Source: Anniella stebbinsi (lineage: Eukaryota; Chordata; Lepidosauria; Squamata; Anniellidae). From it: a stretch of DNA of 64,000 nt. Both the position numbers and the translations under genes were made by a program. The stretch is from NCBI GenBank assembly GCA_029215795.1, contig JARDYH010000002.1, positions 110,482,501-110,546,500 on the forward strand. The letters run 5' to 3'. The first letter of the stretch is position 1, and the number at the start of each line of letters is the position of its first letter. This document shows positions 45,105-56,140 of the stretch, piece after piece. Below the pieces are notes generated by a model. That model saw only the letters and a list, made by a program, of their open reading frames with translations. It had not been told where the DNA came from and did not search any database.

Positions 45105-45560
45105 AGAAACACATTTATTTATTTTTATTTATTTATTTATTTATTATATTTCTATACCACTCAATAGCTGAAGCTCTCTGGACAGTTCCTAATGAAATAC
45201 AACACAATAAAATACAATCTAGAAGTTTAAAACTACAGTATAAAATAAAAATAATAACCAAATAAATCTATGCACGGCTGCTAGGTTCTAAAATACAATG
45301 ACAGATTAAAAACAAACTGAAAAAACCTAAAATGCCTGGGGAAATAAAAAGCTCTTCAGCTGGCACAAAAAAGAACACAATGTAGGCAGCCTGCGAATCT
45401 CTCTGGGAATCTCATTCCACAACCAGGGTGCCACAACAAAAAAGTCCACGTTCTTAGGAGCCAACCACCTCACTTCCTTTGGTGGAGGTTCCTGGAAAAG
45501 GACTCTTGAAGACAATCTTAGGGTCTAGGCAGGTGTATATGTGAGGAGACAATCTTTCAG
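45105..45560 (-). mobile_element. L2-type LINE 3' end, reverse strand
   Basis: Minus-strand translation gives LAPKNVDFFVVAPWLWNEIP and REIRRLPTLCSFLCQLKSFL. This is the typical L2 C-terminal motif (AFSVVAPRLWNELP..IR......F..LK..LF). Its 3' UTR on the minus strand ends GGTATAGAAATATAATAAAT followed by an (ATAA)n tail at 45118-45145. Confidence 0.7.
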
Positions 45561-47676
45561 GTAACCTGCTGCAGCATGTGAATGTGCATTTTCTAGGATT
45601 ATGCACAACCATCTCCTAAGAAATTAAACTACCTCTCTGTCAGGAAAGAGTCTCTATGGTGGGCTTATTCCTAAATTTAACAACTTGTCAGGTTGGATGA
45701 GTAAAGAATCTAGTGGGTTTCCTTTTCCTTTTTTTTTTTCTTTAAGACAATAGTTTTCCTGTATTTGTTGGGCTGCTGTGATCTGTTGGAATGATTTACA
45801 ATAATCTTAAATATTCTCTTTGATTCTCTTGCTTCCTTGCAACTCTCTCTCTCTATTAACTGATGCTCTGACTTTGCTTTTTGTGTTCAGGAAAATGACC
45901 CAGAGAGCTGAATACTCCCCTCAAGGAACTTTGGGCATTGAAAGCACTACATAAATGATTAATAACCATCATTGTAATAATGGCACTTGTAATCCAAAAA
46001 TCTCAGCAGATATAATGCTTGGATGATTTCAGTACCCTCTGTGCCATACATAAAAGCATTTTATGCCAGTGTGCAGCAATTGCTGCAGCTGCTCAGTCTC
46101 TTGACCAGCTCATACTATTATTGGCAAATGTAGCCTTTGCTAGGCAAAAATCAAAAGCCAGAAGAGTTTATTGAAGACGCTCCCACATGACTTTTGGTAT
46201 CATAATTCAGAAAGGCATCTCCACAACAAACTTGCATGAAAACTGCAATACAAGGAAGTCTTGATATGTCTCTTTTTAGACTTAGGTATTTAATTGGGGT
46301 TCTTGCTTAAGTAAAACATCTTGGGAAAATTTGAGGAAAGCCAAAAGGAATTTCATAGGATTAGTGAAATTCCACAGAAAGGTTTTGTATATCGTTATAT
46401 TGCACTTAATTCCACCTGAAGCACAACTGAGATCAGTTTGTGCTCGCGCAGTTTCGAGACCTATCCCCACCGCCACATTGAAGCTGACACAGAGGATCAC
46501 TTTTGCAGCACTCCCTGGAAAAACGTGGGCACAATAGGAGCAAGCATGCTGAGGGCAGGGCTCCTTGGGCTTTATAAGTTCACTCTACCCCCTGGTCATG
46601 CACAGTTTGGACAAAGGCTGGCCACTTTTAAAGGCTGGGTAGGATTTTTTTTGTCATACATCCACACTGGTCAGGGCATCTTTTTCCCCTTCTCAATACT
46701 GTGCCCATGGGTGTAAGTGGCTTGCAGTTGGGACAGCAAGATTAAATAGGCAGGATGGTCACCACTTGTGCAGACAACCCAGGGGCACCATTAAGGTGAA
46801 GGGGGATCCCCTGACCTGCCAGCCAAGGCTTTGAGACCTGGGGTAAGGAAAGGAGTTGTGTGACTTGAGAGGTTGCGACTCATTAATTCTCCTTTGCTAT
46901 AATTAATGCCATTCTTCCCCTAGTTTATCCAACACCTGTTGGCCACCTTTTTATTTCTGGGAGGGGTTGCAAAATAGCCTGTGGAATTCCAAACTAGCAT
47001 CAGGAGTTTCAGTAAAACTAGCAACATGTCTCAAGGAGGTTTCACGTCCTGATCCTCAGTTTCATCTTATCAGACATATTTATGCTGGGAATCCCAGAAA
47101 TCCTACCCTAATTCATGTGTGCACAAATTTCAAGAAATTTTCATTTTAGGCATTTCATGTGAGTTACTTAAAGGAATATTTAAACCAACTTGTTTACCCG
47201 AGGAAGGGGCTCAGCTGTTATAGAGTAGTGCTGGGTGGAGGTGCCTGTCCTCTATTTAGCCCAGCATACCAATAGCCCTCTCTTGTCAATGCCTTTGTCA
47301 TTTTCATCTGCCACTACAGCACTTGCTAGCAAACACATCTTTTTTTTTTAAAGGGCTGCTTTATCTACTAATTAAAAGCTCCTTCTGCAGCTGACAGTCA
47401 CTTTCATACCTCCTCCCCCGCTTTGTGATTGTCACTACCCTCCACTGGTCTCCACTGTTAGCTGTGTAGATACACATATGGATTGCAGAGCAGTAACAGC
47501 AATTGGTAAAGATACACACATTTCAAGGTGAACAGTGAGGGAGGTTAGTAAATAGACGTAAATTTCATGGCACAACAGTAAACAGAAGGGGGAAATTATG
47601 CAAATGCCATAGCAGTAAACCCAAGGGGGAAATTACACGAATGCAGACTTTTGAATGTGTGCCCTTCTACAAGACT
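45561..47676. other. Unassigned sequence
   Basis: A 2.1-kb stretch. At about 45890-45970 the phrase AAAGCACTACATAAATGATT looks like a LINE tail (CR1/L2/L3 type) but is short. Between 46430 and 46760 the composition is GC-richer with a TTTATAAG box, which could be an LTR edge, unproven. No exon recognised. Confidence 0.35.
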
Positions 47677-47700
47677 GGGCGGGGGGGGGGGGGGGCGGGG
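47677..47700 (+). repeat. Poly-G tract
   Basis: Near-continuous G from 47677 with a single C at 47680 and another at 47696. Such a run can form quadruplex structures and is error-prone in sequencing. Confidence 0.9.
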
Positions 47701-48719
47701 AGCAGTTGCAAATGTGTTTGGGACGCTCTCCATTGTAATTTCAATTTTTAGGAGCACGGAATGGAGAGATGAGGGAGGATGTCAGTAGCAGTAGCGAGAT
47801 TGCGTAGAACAGCAGAGGTTTTCAACGCTCTTGCCAGGAGGCTGTGTAGTCGTTTCCAACAACCTGTGATGAACTCAGCCTGCTGGGTTTGGACATCACA
47901 ACAAGCCACCCTGAAAACAAGCTGCCTTGAATAACCCAACAAGCTGGGGATTCTCACAGTGGCTTGTTCGTAAAAATATACCACCCTGTGGAAACTGCAC
48001 TAGGTTGTCAGGTATAAATAATTTTGACCAGTGGAAGGGGCATACTTTTGCATTGTACGTCCTCTGGCAGGGAGTTGCCTAAGCTGTGTGTGCCTGGTGT
48101 TCTGCATGCGATGGCCCCCTTTATTAAGTTCACTTTTATACATTTCCAGTGTATTTTTCCAACTATGAAGATAAGCAACTTTTTAAATTAAGAGGTTATG
48201 TCTATGTACAGTGCAAGAGCCTCACTTACGCTCTACAGCAGCATTTTTGTTTTTGCCATCAGGGCTGTTTATTTTGCACGGTATTTCCATATGCCTGACC
48301 TGTTTTTAGATGGCTAGATGGTTTTTACTGCTGCTTTTACTTTAGTTGTATGGTATTGTAATATTTTTTGCTGTCTGTTATTTTATGGTTAAAAATAAAT
48401 AAACTTGATTGTGTTTTTGTTTTTGTTTTTATTTTACATATATTTTTAGGGAAAGACTCACAAGTTTATATGTATATAAAAATGGATAAATGTTGCTGGC
48501 AGAAAAACCTGACTCTTCCAAACTCTGTATGGATTACAAGCATTTGAGAAGATGAACAGGATGCCTACACTTCAGTTTTGTAATATACGCAAATCAGTTT
48601 CTCAAAACGTTCACTCATTTATGTACATCAGATGATGATGACAATGAAGATGATGACATAACTTGATTGCTCAGTCTTTGATGACATTGAGCAAGTAGCA
48701 GATGGATGTGTGGACTGAC
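47701..48719. other. Unassigned, with possible LINE tail
   Basis: 48290-48420 ends ATTTTATGGTTAAAAATAAATAAACTTG and looks like the tail of an L2-like element, low confidence. The rest is unassigned. Confidence 0.3.
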
Positions 48720-49039
48720 TAGGCTGACCATATGAAAAGGAGGACAGGGCTCATGTAACTTTAACAGTTGTAGAGAAAAGAGAATTTCAGCCGGTGTCAT
48801 TTGTATGCAATTAGTTCCTGGTGAAATTCCCTCTTCATCACAACAGTTAAAGTTGCAGGCACTATACTAGAGTGACCGTATACAAAAGAAGGCAGGACCC
48901 CTGCAACTTTAACTGTTGTGATAAAGAGGGAATTTCACCAGGAACTAATTGCATACAAATGACACCAGTTGAAATTCCCTTTTCTCTATAGCTGTTAAAG
49001 TTACATGAGCCCTGTCCTCCTTTTCATATGGTCAGCCTA
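48720..49039 (+). mobile_element. 320-bp inverted-dimer hAT 'J', copy 3
   Basis: Exactly 320 bp. Ends TAGGCTGACCATATGAAAAG and its complement. Perfect 8-bp duplication GGACTGAC (48712-48719 and 49040-49047). Orientation of the asymmetric centre as in copy 1. With copies 1 and 2, it makes three full-length insertions with intact duplications in 30 kb. Confidence 0.9.
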
Positions 49040-49047
49040 GGACTGAC

Positions 49048-49610
49048 TCCATTGTAAAGCACTGCACTCGGGATAATGCACTGCCCATAAAGTTTTCTCT
49101 GTGGTGTTGGATGATGTCTCATGTGCATATAAAAGTCATCACCTCATAAACATACAGATGTGTGAACCAGACTAAAGACATGGAAGCATTCCATCTTACT
49201 GGAAAGAGTGACACGTAGTTGTGACTTTATAGGAATGAAAGGAAAATACATACATAAATGCAGAGAGCAACATGGTCCTGTAATGAAGAGGCTGCAGCAT
49301 TTAATTGGGACAGGTTTTCTTTGTTTTACTTGCAAGTAATGATACCACAGCCATCTTGTGCACATAAAATACACATCTACTTTGTCATTATGATGCATTT
49401 CCAGGCGTGAGCACATAAATACTGAGAATATATGGGAGGTAACTCTGGTGCGTAGCTGGCATCCATCCCAGTATACATAAAGTTCCGATATAAAATAATA
49501 GTGACATGAAGAGGATTTTAGAATGGAATCCTGTTGTTTTAAAACATGCTGGTGAGGCTTACTCATGGTTAGATCCAAGGTAAATAAAAAGCTATTAAAA
49601 TGGAAATATT
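49048..49610. other. Unassigned sequence
   Basis: Nothing recognised. A 144-codon reverse open frame has no recognisable domain. Confidence 0.4.
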
Positions 49611-49611
49611 T

Positions 49612-49687
49612 ATTCAGGTTGCAATCCTATATGCACATACCGGGGAGTAAGCCCCATTGAACTTATTGGGGCTTAAATCTGAATAAA
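49612..49687 (+). repeat. Foldback repeat 'L', single copy
   Basis: GTTGCAATCCTATATGCAC, GGAGTAAGCCCCATTGAACT and GGGGCTTAAATCTGAATAAA match the copies at 19407 and 27396. It abuts the CR1 5' break. Confidence 0.6.
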
Positions 49688-51597
49688 CATGTTGACAAAG
49701 TCCCTCACCAAAGACTCCTGAGCAAACTTAGCACTCATGGAATAAAAGGAGAGGCCCTTTTATGGATCAGTAATTGTGTATGAAACAGAAAGAATCTACA
49801 TCCAACCTTTGGGGGAAGTCATCAGGAGATTTGGGCTGACGTGTCATCAATATGTGGATGATACACAATTCTACCTCTCATTTCCATCTGCACATCCCAG
49901 GAAGGCTGTGAAACTCTTGAACCAGTGTCTGGAGGCTGTTTTGGGATGGATGAGAATTAACAAACTGAAACTTAATCCAGACAAGATGGAGGTACTGTGC
50001 GTTGGGAAACCAAATACTTCAGATGGAGGTTTACAACTGGTCTTAGATGGGGTTGCACTCCCCTTAAAAGACCAAGTATGCAGTTTGGGAGTCCTTCTTG
50101 ACTCTGAGCTAACTGGGGAAGCCCAGGTGGCTGCGGTGTCCAGGCATGTATTCTACCAGTTTAGGCTGGTACACCAGCTGTGGCCCTATCTGGAGAGGTT
50201 GGACCTTGCCTCAGTTATCCATGCACTAGTCACAATCAGGCTGGTCTACTGTAATGTGCTGTATGTGGCGCTGCCTTTGAAGACAGTTTGGAAGTGTCAA
50301 GTGGCGCAGAATGCGCCAGTACTGGAAGGGCCAAGGCAATTTGAGCATATGATGCCTATATTGCGCCAGCTGTACTGGTTTCAAAGCCCAATTCAAAGTG
50401 CTAGTTTTGTCCTTTAAAGCTCTAAACAGTTTGGGACCTAGTTACTTGAAGGGCCGCCTTCAGCCTGCCCACAGTTTAAAATCAAAAAGAGAGGCCCTTC
50501 TCATTTGCCTACCTGTAAGGACAATTAGGTGGGTGTCCACATGGGAGAGGGCCTTCTCTGAGGTGGCCCCAAACCTCTGGAACAAACTCCCTTCAGAGAT
50601 CTGCCATGCACCATCTTTGCAGGTTCCAAGAAGGCCTTAAAAACATTTCATTTTACCATGGCCCTCCCATGATGAACACTTGTCTTGCTGCTATTGTTCC
50701 TGCTGGTTTTATTGTTTTAATTGCTATTTTGTTGTGATCATGTTTTTATTGCTTTAACATTTTAACATTTTATTGCTTTTAATATTTTGTGTATTTTATT
50801 GTTGTAAGGCACCTTGTGAGGGACTCCGCCCTGAAAGGCTGCCAAGAAATGTTTAAAATAATAAATAAATAAATAAATAAATAAATATATATAAAGCAGA
50901 GAGTAGGAATAAATAGTAAATTCTTCCAATGGAGGGAATTAAATAGTGGGGTCCCACAGGGATCTGTATTGGGACCAATGCTTTTCAACCTGTTCATAAA
51001 TGATCTGGTATCAAGAGTGAGCAGCGAAGTGTCTATGTTTGCTGATGACAGCAAATTATTTAGCGTGGTTAAAACAAAGAGGGACTATGAGGAGCTCCAA
51101 AAAGATCTCTCTAAACTGGGAGAATGAGCATTTCAATGGCAAATGCCGTTCAATGTTAGCAAATGTAAAGTGATGCACATTGGGGCAAAAAAATCCCAAC
51201 TTCATAACCTGATGGGATCTGAGCTAGTGGTGACCAACCAAGAAAGAGATCTTGGGGTTGTGGTGGACAGCTCAATAGAAGTGTCAACCCAGTTGTGTGG
51301 CTGCTATTAAAAAGGCAAATGGCATGTTAGGCAGAATTAGAAAATGGAGAATAAAAGTACCAATATAAGGCTGCCCTTGGCTACTAGTCCAAATAGCTAC
51401 GTGCTACCTCCAGTATCCGAGACAGTAAGCCTATATACACCAGTTGCTGGGGATCATGGATAGGAGGTTGCTGTTGCACTCATGTACTGCTTGTGTGTTT
51501 CTGGTTGACAGCTGGTTGGCTACTGTGGGAACAGAATGCTTGACTAGATGAACCCTTGGTCTACTCCAGCATGGCTTTTCTTATGTTCTTAAGTCTT
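49688..51597 (+). mobile_element. CR1 LINE, split by an L2 insertion
   Basis: Part 1 (49688-49769) translates as VDKVPHQRLLSKLSTHGIKG then EALLWISNW, the CR1 RT palm upstream region. Part 2 (50893-51597) resumes with RVGINSKFFQWRELNSGVPQ, GSVLGPMLFNLFINDLV and MFADDSKLF (catalytic FADD at 51038-51049), then the C-terminal and the 3' end CATGGCTTTTCTTATGTTCT. The two parts join in the same protein frame across the L2. A TGA lies after KLGE (about 51125) and there is an internal deletion near 51355-51365. Dead copy, 5' truncated at 49688. Confidence 0.85.
49770..50886 (+). mobile_element. L2 LINE copy nested in CR1
   Basis: Translates as PLGEVIRRFGLTCHQYVDD (catalytic YVDD at 49851-49862), INKLKLNPDKMEVLCVGK, VCSLGVLLDSEL, SRHVFYQFRLVHQLWPYL and, after a frameshift near 50380, FKALNSLGPSYLKGRL. 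The motif order is that of the L2 clade RT C-terminus. It is 5' truncated within the RT and ends in (AAAT)n at 50861-50884. The RT codon before DD is V, as in many L2 RTs (FADD/YADD/YVDD). The tail matches the reverse fragment at 9919-9995. Confidence 0.85.
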
Positions 51598-51622
51598 TAA
51601 AGAGTGTTTTAATTGGCTAGTG

Positions 51623-51900
51623 CAGGGGTGGGCAATACCCAACCCACAGGCTGCATGCGTCACTCACCCTGATTTCACCTGTACTTGGAAAAAATAAATT
51701 TGTAACAATAAAATGGTTCCATAGCTGTTAAGAAGCACTAAAGGGGTCAAAATTAGATTGAAAACAAGCTAAATGTTTACTCTTTGGGTTAAAAAAAGCT
51801 GCTACAGATGTTGTTTTTAATTTTTTATTGTTTTTTTTAATGGCACCCATGGGGTCAGAGGGCAAAATTTTTGCCCATACCTCCTGACATTGCCTACCCC
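51623..51900 (+). mobile_element. hAT-like element with CAGGGGTGGGCAA end
   Basis: Left CAGGGGTGGGCAATACCC, right in reverse GGGGTAGGCAATGTCAGG. About 278 bp, AT-rich interior, no coding capacity. Flanking 8-mers (GGCTAGTG, ATACTTTG) do not match. Ends are of the type at 30953 and 33116. Confidence 0.6.
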
Positions 51901-52350
51901 ATACTTTGAATTCATTCACTATCTTGGAGATATTGTTTTTCCTGCATTTGGTAACAATGAAATTAGGGGTTCCTCCATAAGGTTTTTTCTTACCCTTTAG
52001 TTCCTCCCCCAACTTATAGTATTTTTAGGATGTCTTCTTCACCATGTGATGCAACAACAAACTCCTTGAGTTTCAGGTCTCTCTACCAATACTATATCAG
52101 TGTCTACAAGCGTCAGGTTGTTATATTCACTATTCTGTTACAGATTTCGATAAAGAGAGAGAAAACAATGTCAATTTGAAATAGAAACAAACATTTAAAA
52201 ATAGAAACAAACAGAATTAAAATAGCAAGATTTGCAAAGAAGGGATTTAAGACATGACCTGCAAGTATTAAAGGGGGTAGCATTCCATGCTTGGGAAACT
52301 TTAAAAAGTGGAAAGTTTGGGGAACAGTTAAATTGGATACGAGAGACAAA
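51901..52350. other. Unassigned sequence
   Basis: Nothing recognised. Confidence 0.4.
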
Positions 52351-52705
52351 GGCCTCCTCCACACGAGACGTTTAATGAGCCTTGAAGGCTCATTATAAAT
52401 TTTACCTCCACACCAGCGGAGCGCAAAACGGGCGTACAGGCGCGTTATCTCCCCGATAATGCGCATTTTCGAATGCGCGTTAAATAGCGACTTTTATTTT
52501 TCTCCGGCCGTTAAAGCGCATTTTCGCCGTGTGAACAAGCGATTATGCGCATTAACGTCTTCTAAAGCGCTTTTTGGACATCAATTAATGCGCTTCGCCG
52601 CCTCTCGCTGCCTCCCGTGCAGAGGGATTAGGCGTAAATGCGCCTCCGCGATAATGCGCATAATCCCCGAACTGGGCGCAAAAGCGCATCCTTGTGGAGG
52701 GGGCC
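52351..52705 (+). mobile_element. Harbinger-like MITE 'B', copy 2, CpG-rich
   Basis: 355 bp from GGCCTCCTCCACACGAGACG to a right end reading GGCCCCCTCCACAAGGATGC in reverse. Many CpG (CGGAGCGCAAAACGGGCG, CTCCGGCCG, GCGCTTCGCCGCC), more than in copies 1 and 3, so it is the least decayed and probably youngest. Flanks AAA/AAA. A (TC)n run follows almost directly (52713). Confidence 0.8.
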
Positions 52706-52709
52706 AAAG

Positions 52710-52712
<3 letters not shown>

Positions 52713-52759
<47 letters not shown>
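52713..52759 (+). repeat. (TC)n microsatellite
   Basis: About 23 TC units, eight bases beyond the end of MITE B copy 2. Confidence 0.95.
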
Positions 52760-52764
<5 letters not shown>

Positions 52765-53924
52765 ATTGCTGAACAAATGATTCTGATATGAAACTATGAA
52801 TGAATGATTAATATAATTATGGTTATAACTGAAAAATTGATCCTTTGGGACAGTTAATGGAGAACGTAAAGGGTAAAGTTGTTTCAGTCCTGAGAAGGAT
52901 GTGATTACAAGAAATATGGAAAAATAATTGCTCTTATGATATTTTGCAAATGCTTTAATGTAAATGACCATTCTTAGAAGAAGAAGCATTTTCAAAGAAG
53001 AATACAAATATATAATATCCTGCCATTGGATCACTCTCTTAGTGACCATTTGAATATATACAGAAACATACAAATAAAAATGACTATTGGGGGCTGTTTT
53101 CACAGTGCTGAGTTGGTACTGCTCCACCGCCAAACCCCAGGCTAGTGCTGGTGTGTGGTGGTGGCAAGCTGTCCTTACAAGGGGAGGCAGCACAGGCTTT
53201 CCAGCAGCCTTTAGATTCACTGGGCCTGCCCCCTCCTGCGACTTCCAGTGACCAATAGAAGGTCGTCTTCCACCCAGGAACACCCCCAGGAGTGCCTCCG
53301 GGTGAGGACAGACCAGCGGAAGAGCTGGGCTGACCTCACCCTGACTTTTCAGCCGCACGCCTTCGCTTCTTTGCTCCTGGTTGGCTTTGAATCTGCAGTT
53401 CTATCATATAACCAGTGCAGAGTGGATTCAGAGCCACCCAAGGGCAAAGATGACATCAAGTCAGCCCCTTTTTTCTGCCATATAAAACCATTTGCACTTC
53501 AGGCCCATCATTGTCCACCTAAAATTAACTACCCTCTTAAAAATGTCAACTCTCCAGTCTCCCAACTGATGCTGAATAAGACAACAGCCCTTTTAGCCAG
53601 AACTAGCTGTGAGGAAAATATAATCTCCCTCTCTTTGGCATTTCTTCTCATTAGCTGATCAGTTGTGCTATAAATTGCATTGGCTGGCATCCAAACCCAA
53701 AGAACTATAGACTTAGGGGACAAACAACTGAGACTATTCTTCATTTAAACACCCACCCATTGCAAGGAGGGAGGAATATCAAGAAAAATGGGTGGGGAAA
53801 AAGGTTTAAACTTCCCCTCCTGAAGTGTAATGTTCTTGATCTGAATTTGGGGCATAGGTGCTTACACAACAATAAAGAAAACTATCCACATAGCCTTACT
53901 AGTTTGGCTCCCACAAAATTTTTA
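52760..53924. other. Unassigned; GC-richer patch
   Basis: 53090-53420 is GC-richer and has no splice-flanked frame. A long reverse open frame here (52585-53358) runs through MITE B and the microsatellite and is rejected. Otherwise nothing recognised. Confidence 0.4.
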
Positions 53925-54091
53925 AAAAGCCCAGCCCTTTTTTGTATCTGGTCCATCTAGTATAACTCCTGCTGCTTTAACTGTTGTGATGAAGTGCTGC
54001 ATGCATGCAAATGACACCTGCTGAAATTTCCTTTTCTATGCAACTGTTAAAGATACAGGAGCCCTGTCCTCCTTTTCATATGGTCACCCTA
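53925..54091 (-). mobile_element. hAT 'J' truncated copy
   Basis: Contains TTTTGTATCTGGTCCATCTA (the inner end motif), CTGCTTTAACTGTTGTGATG and the right end TCCTTTTCATATGGTCACCC. Left half missing, with a deletion in the middle (GATGAAGTGCTGCATGC). Orientation as copy 2. It abuts the CR1 that follows. Confidence 0.7.
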
Positions 54092-54463
54092 AGTTTAGCC
54101 TTGAGAAGAGAAGACTGAGGGGAAATGTGATAGCACTCTTCAAGTACTTGAAAGGTGCTCACACAGAGGGGGGCCCATATCTCTTCTCAATCATCCCAGA
54201 ATGCAGGACAATAATGGGCTCAAGTTACAGGAAGCCAGATTCCAGCTTGACATCAGGAAAAACTTCCTGACTCTTAGAGCAATACAATAATGGAACCAAA
54301 TAACTGAGGAGGTAGTGGGCTCACCCACACTAGAGGCATTCAAGATGCAGCTGGACAGCCGTTTGCCAGGTATGCTTTAAGGTGGATTCCTGCATTGAGC
54401 AGGGGGTTGGACTCAATGGCCTTATAGGCCCCTTCCAACTCTACTATTCTATGATTCTATGAA
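54092..54463 (+). mobile_element. CR1 LINE 3' end
   Basis: Starts in CTTGAGAAGAGAAGACTGAG and translates as RRLRGNVIALFKYLKGAH; ends in GGGTTGGACTCAATGGCC, CCCTTCCAACTCTACTATTC and the repeated ATTCTATG tail (about 54440-54463). The protein tail GLNGLIGPFQLYYSMIL is the conserved C-terminus of CR1. Truncated at the 5' side, no RT. Confidence 0.85.
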
Positions 54464-55070
54464 ATACAAGAACCAATCTAAGTCAGTTAAGCAAGCAAAT
54501 GGTCAAGCACAGTATTAGCAGGCAAGTAGGTGGTTTCAGTTCTGAGCTGCAGCCAAGGTCAAAACACAGAACACACAGTCCAAGAAGCGGAATCAAGCAG
54601 GAGTCTAAGATCAATAGCACAGAGATTCAATCACATCGTAGTATCAGGGAAACACAATAGATGGCACTGGAGTTGGTAGAACAATGTTGTTCTAGAAAAT
54701 GCTAGGTTGACAATGTAGGCTTATATAGCCAGAGCCCCACCCAGGGCTCAGCTGCAGTTCATTATAGCCCTTTGACAAATGTCCTACTCATGAGGACTCC
54801 TTTCCTCTTGAGTTTTCCTCTGTAATTGAATGCTTCTTCGCAAAGGAGCCCCTAGTGGCCTGCCTCTTGAGATGACAATGCTCCCAGGATCCATGTGCTT
54901 TCTCTACATCTGTCTCAGAAGAGGAGTCCCCCTGCTACTGCAGGGATGGACCAGCAGTCATCTCCCACAAGGATGCAGGCTTCTCCTGGTCTTCTGACAT
55001 TGGATGTTCTGGGATGCTTTTCATCTTCAGCTCCTCCTCTGAAGAGGACTCATCCATTGGGGGCATGACA
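54464..55070 (-). mobile_element. LTR-like repeat, reverse strand
   Basis: On the minus strand it begins TGTCATGCCCCCAATGG, has a purine-rich stretch, then GCTATATAAGCC (TATA box at about 54719-54727) near its middle, and runs on for about 250 bp to GTTCTTGTATTTCA at its end. The length and TATA fit a solo LTR of a retrotransposon. No partner LTR or coding region is visible, and I could not fix a target duplication. It sits against the CR1 tail. Confidence 0.5.
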
Positions 55071-55733
55071 CAAATTATACCTGCATGCACTCTAAACCTG
55101 TGTAGGCTCACTTAGAAAGCAAATAAGATTTAATTCAATGGGACTTGAATCTAATCATGCAGAGGATTACAACCTAAGACTTCATTTTGATTGAGAATAA
55201 AAACAATATACTTTCCTGTTCCTCACCTGACCTTGACAGAGTTAGTCAGATAAATTATAGCTTTAGACTCCCTAAAACATACTTACCCATTTAACATCTT
55301 CTGCACCAGAGTTATTAGGTGTTCTATGTAAATTGCCTTTTTAAAATACTTGTGGGAGCAGTTAATTTACATATTTGGTCTGCAATAATATTGCATTTCC
55401 TAAAGTGAAATCATAATGTTTTGCTTTATGCCTGCTCTCTTGCTGTCTCTCTCTCTTGTACTCTTGTAGTCTATCTTTTTATTATATAATTAGCACACTT
55501 AAAAACCATTTCCTTCTCATTTTATTTCTTATTACAATAACCCTTTGCATAAGGAGCCACCCCTGTTTAAAGAAAGTCCTTTAACGTTCAATACATGCTT
55601 TATATTGTCCATATTTTAATCGAAGAACTATACCATGTGCCTACTGCATGTTTGCAATAGTAGTAGAGCTGTTTGGATTTACATTACTTCTGCACACCAT
55701 GACTGATGTATAAGACCAGAGAACTCACATGTA
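55071..55733. other. Mostly unassigned; one foldback repeat
   Basis: 55088-55180 has the S-type phrases TTTAATTCAATGGGACTTG and GATTACAACCTAAGACT. Otherwise unassigned. Confidence 0.4.
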
Positions 55734-55850
55734 GGGCCTGTTCAGATGTCATATTAACTCACTGTGGACCACTCAAAAACATGATCCATGGTGGGTTAGC
55801 CTGTCATGGGGGAGGAGTTCCCCCTCTCCATGATGGTGCAAGTACCCACC
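55734..55850 (+). mobile_element. Partial MITE with 'N'-type end
   Basis: Starts GGGCCTGTTCAGATGTCAT, the end of the 86-bp palindrome at 18390-18475, then differs. A right end is not visible. Confidence 0.45.
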
Positions 55851-56021
55851 TTCCTTACCCACCTTCTGTAGTGGGGATAATGGACGGTGGGGATGGTTTG
55901 CAAGTCACGTGACCGGAACGTTGTAGTTCACGGTGACCACGTGAATGAAACCAGTGGACCAGCGAGACAACTGGCAAAAGCACCCACCACTTCTGATGAC
56001 GCTCTAGCAGGTGCAGACATT

Positions 56022-56140
56022 GAGCCTATCTACACTACTGCTTTAAAACGGTTTATAACCGTTTTAAGCCAGTCAATAATGGTTATTAACTGGTTTGAAA
56101 CTGTTATAAACCGTTTTAAAGCAGTAGTGTAGATAGGCTC
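56022..56140 (+). mobile_element. 119-bp palindromic MITE 'A', copy 3
   Basis: Exactly 119 bp from GAGCCTATCTACACTACTG to GTGTAGATAGGCTC. Interior AACGGTTTATAACCGTTTTA on the left and its mirrored version on the right. Flanks ATT/TTT are close to a decayed TTA-type duplication. Confidence 0.85.

Noticed and set aside
52585..53358. 257-codon reverse open frame
   Set aside because: It runs across MITE B copy 2 and the (TC)n microsatellite; no recognisable domain, so its length is a by-product of the repeat.
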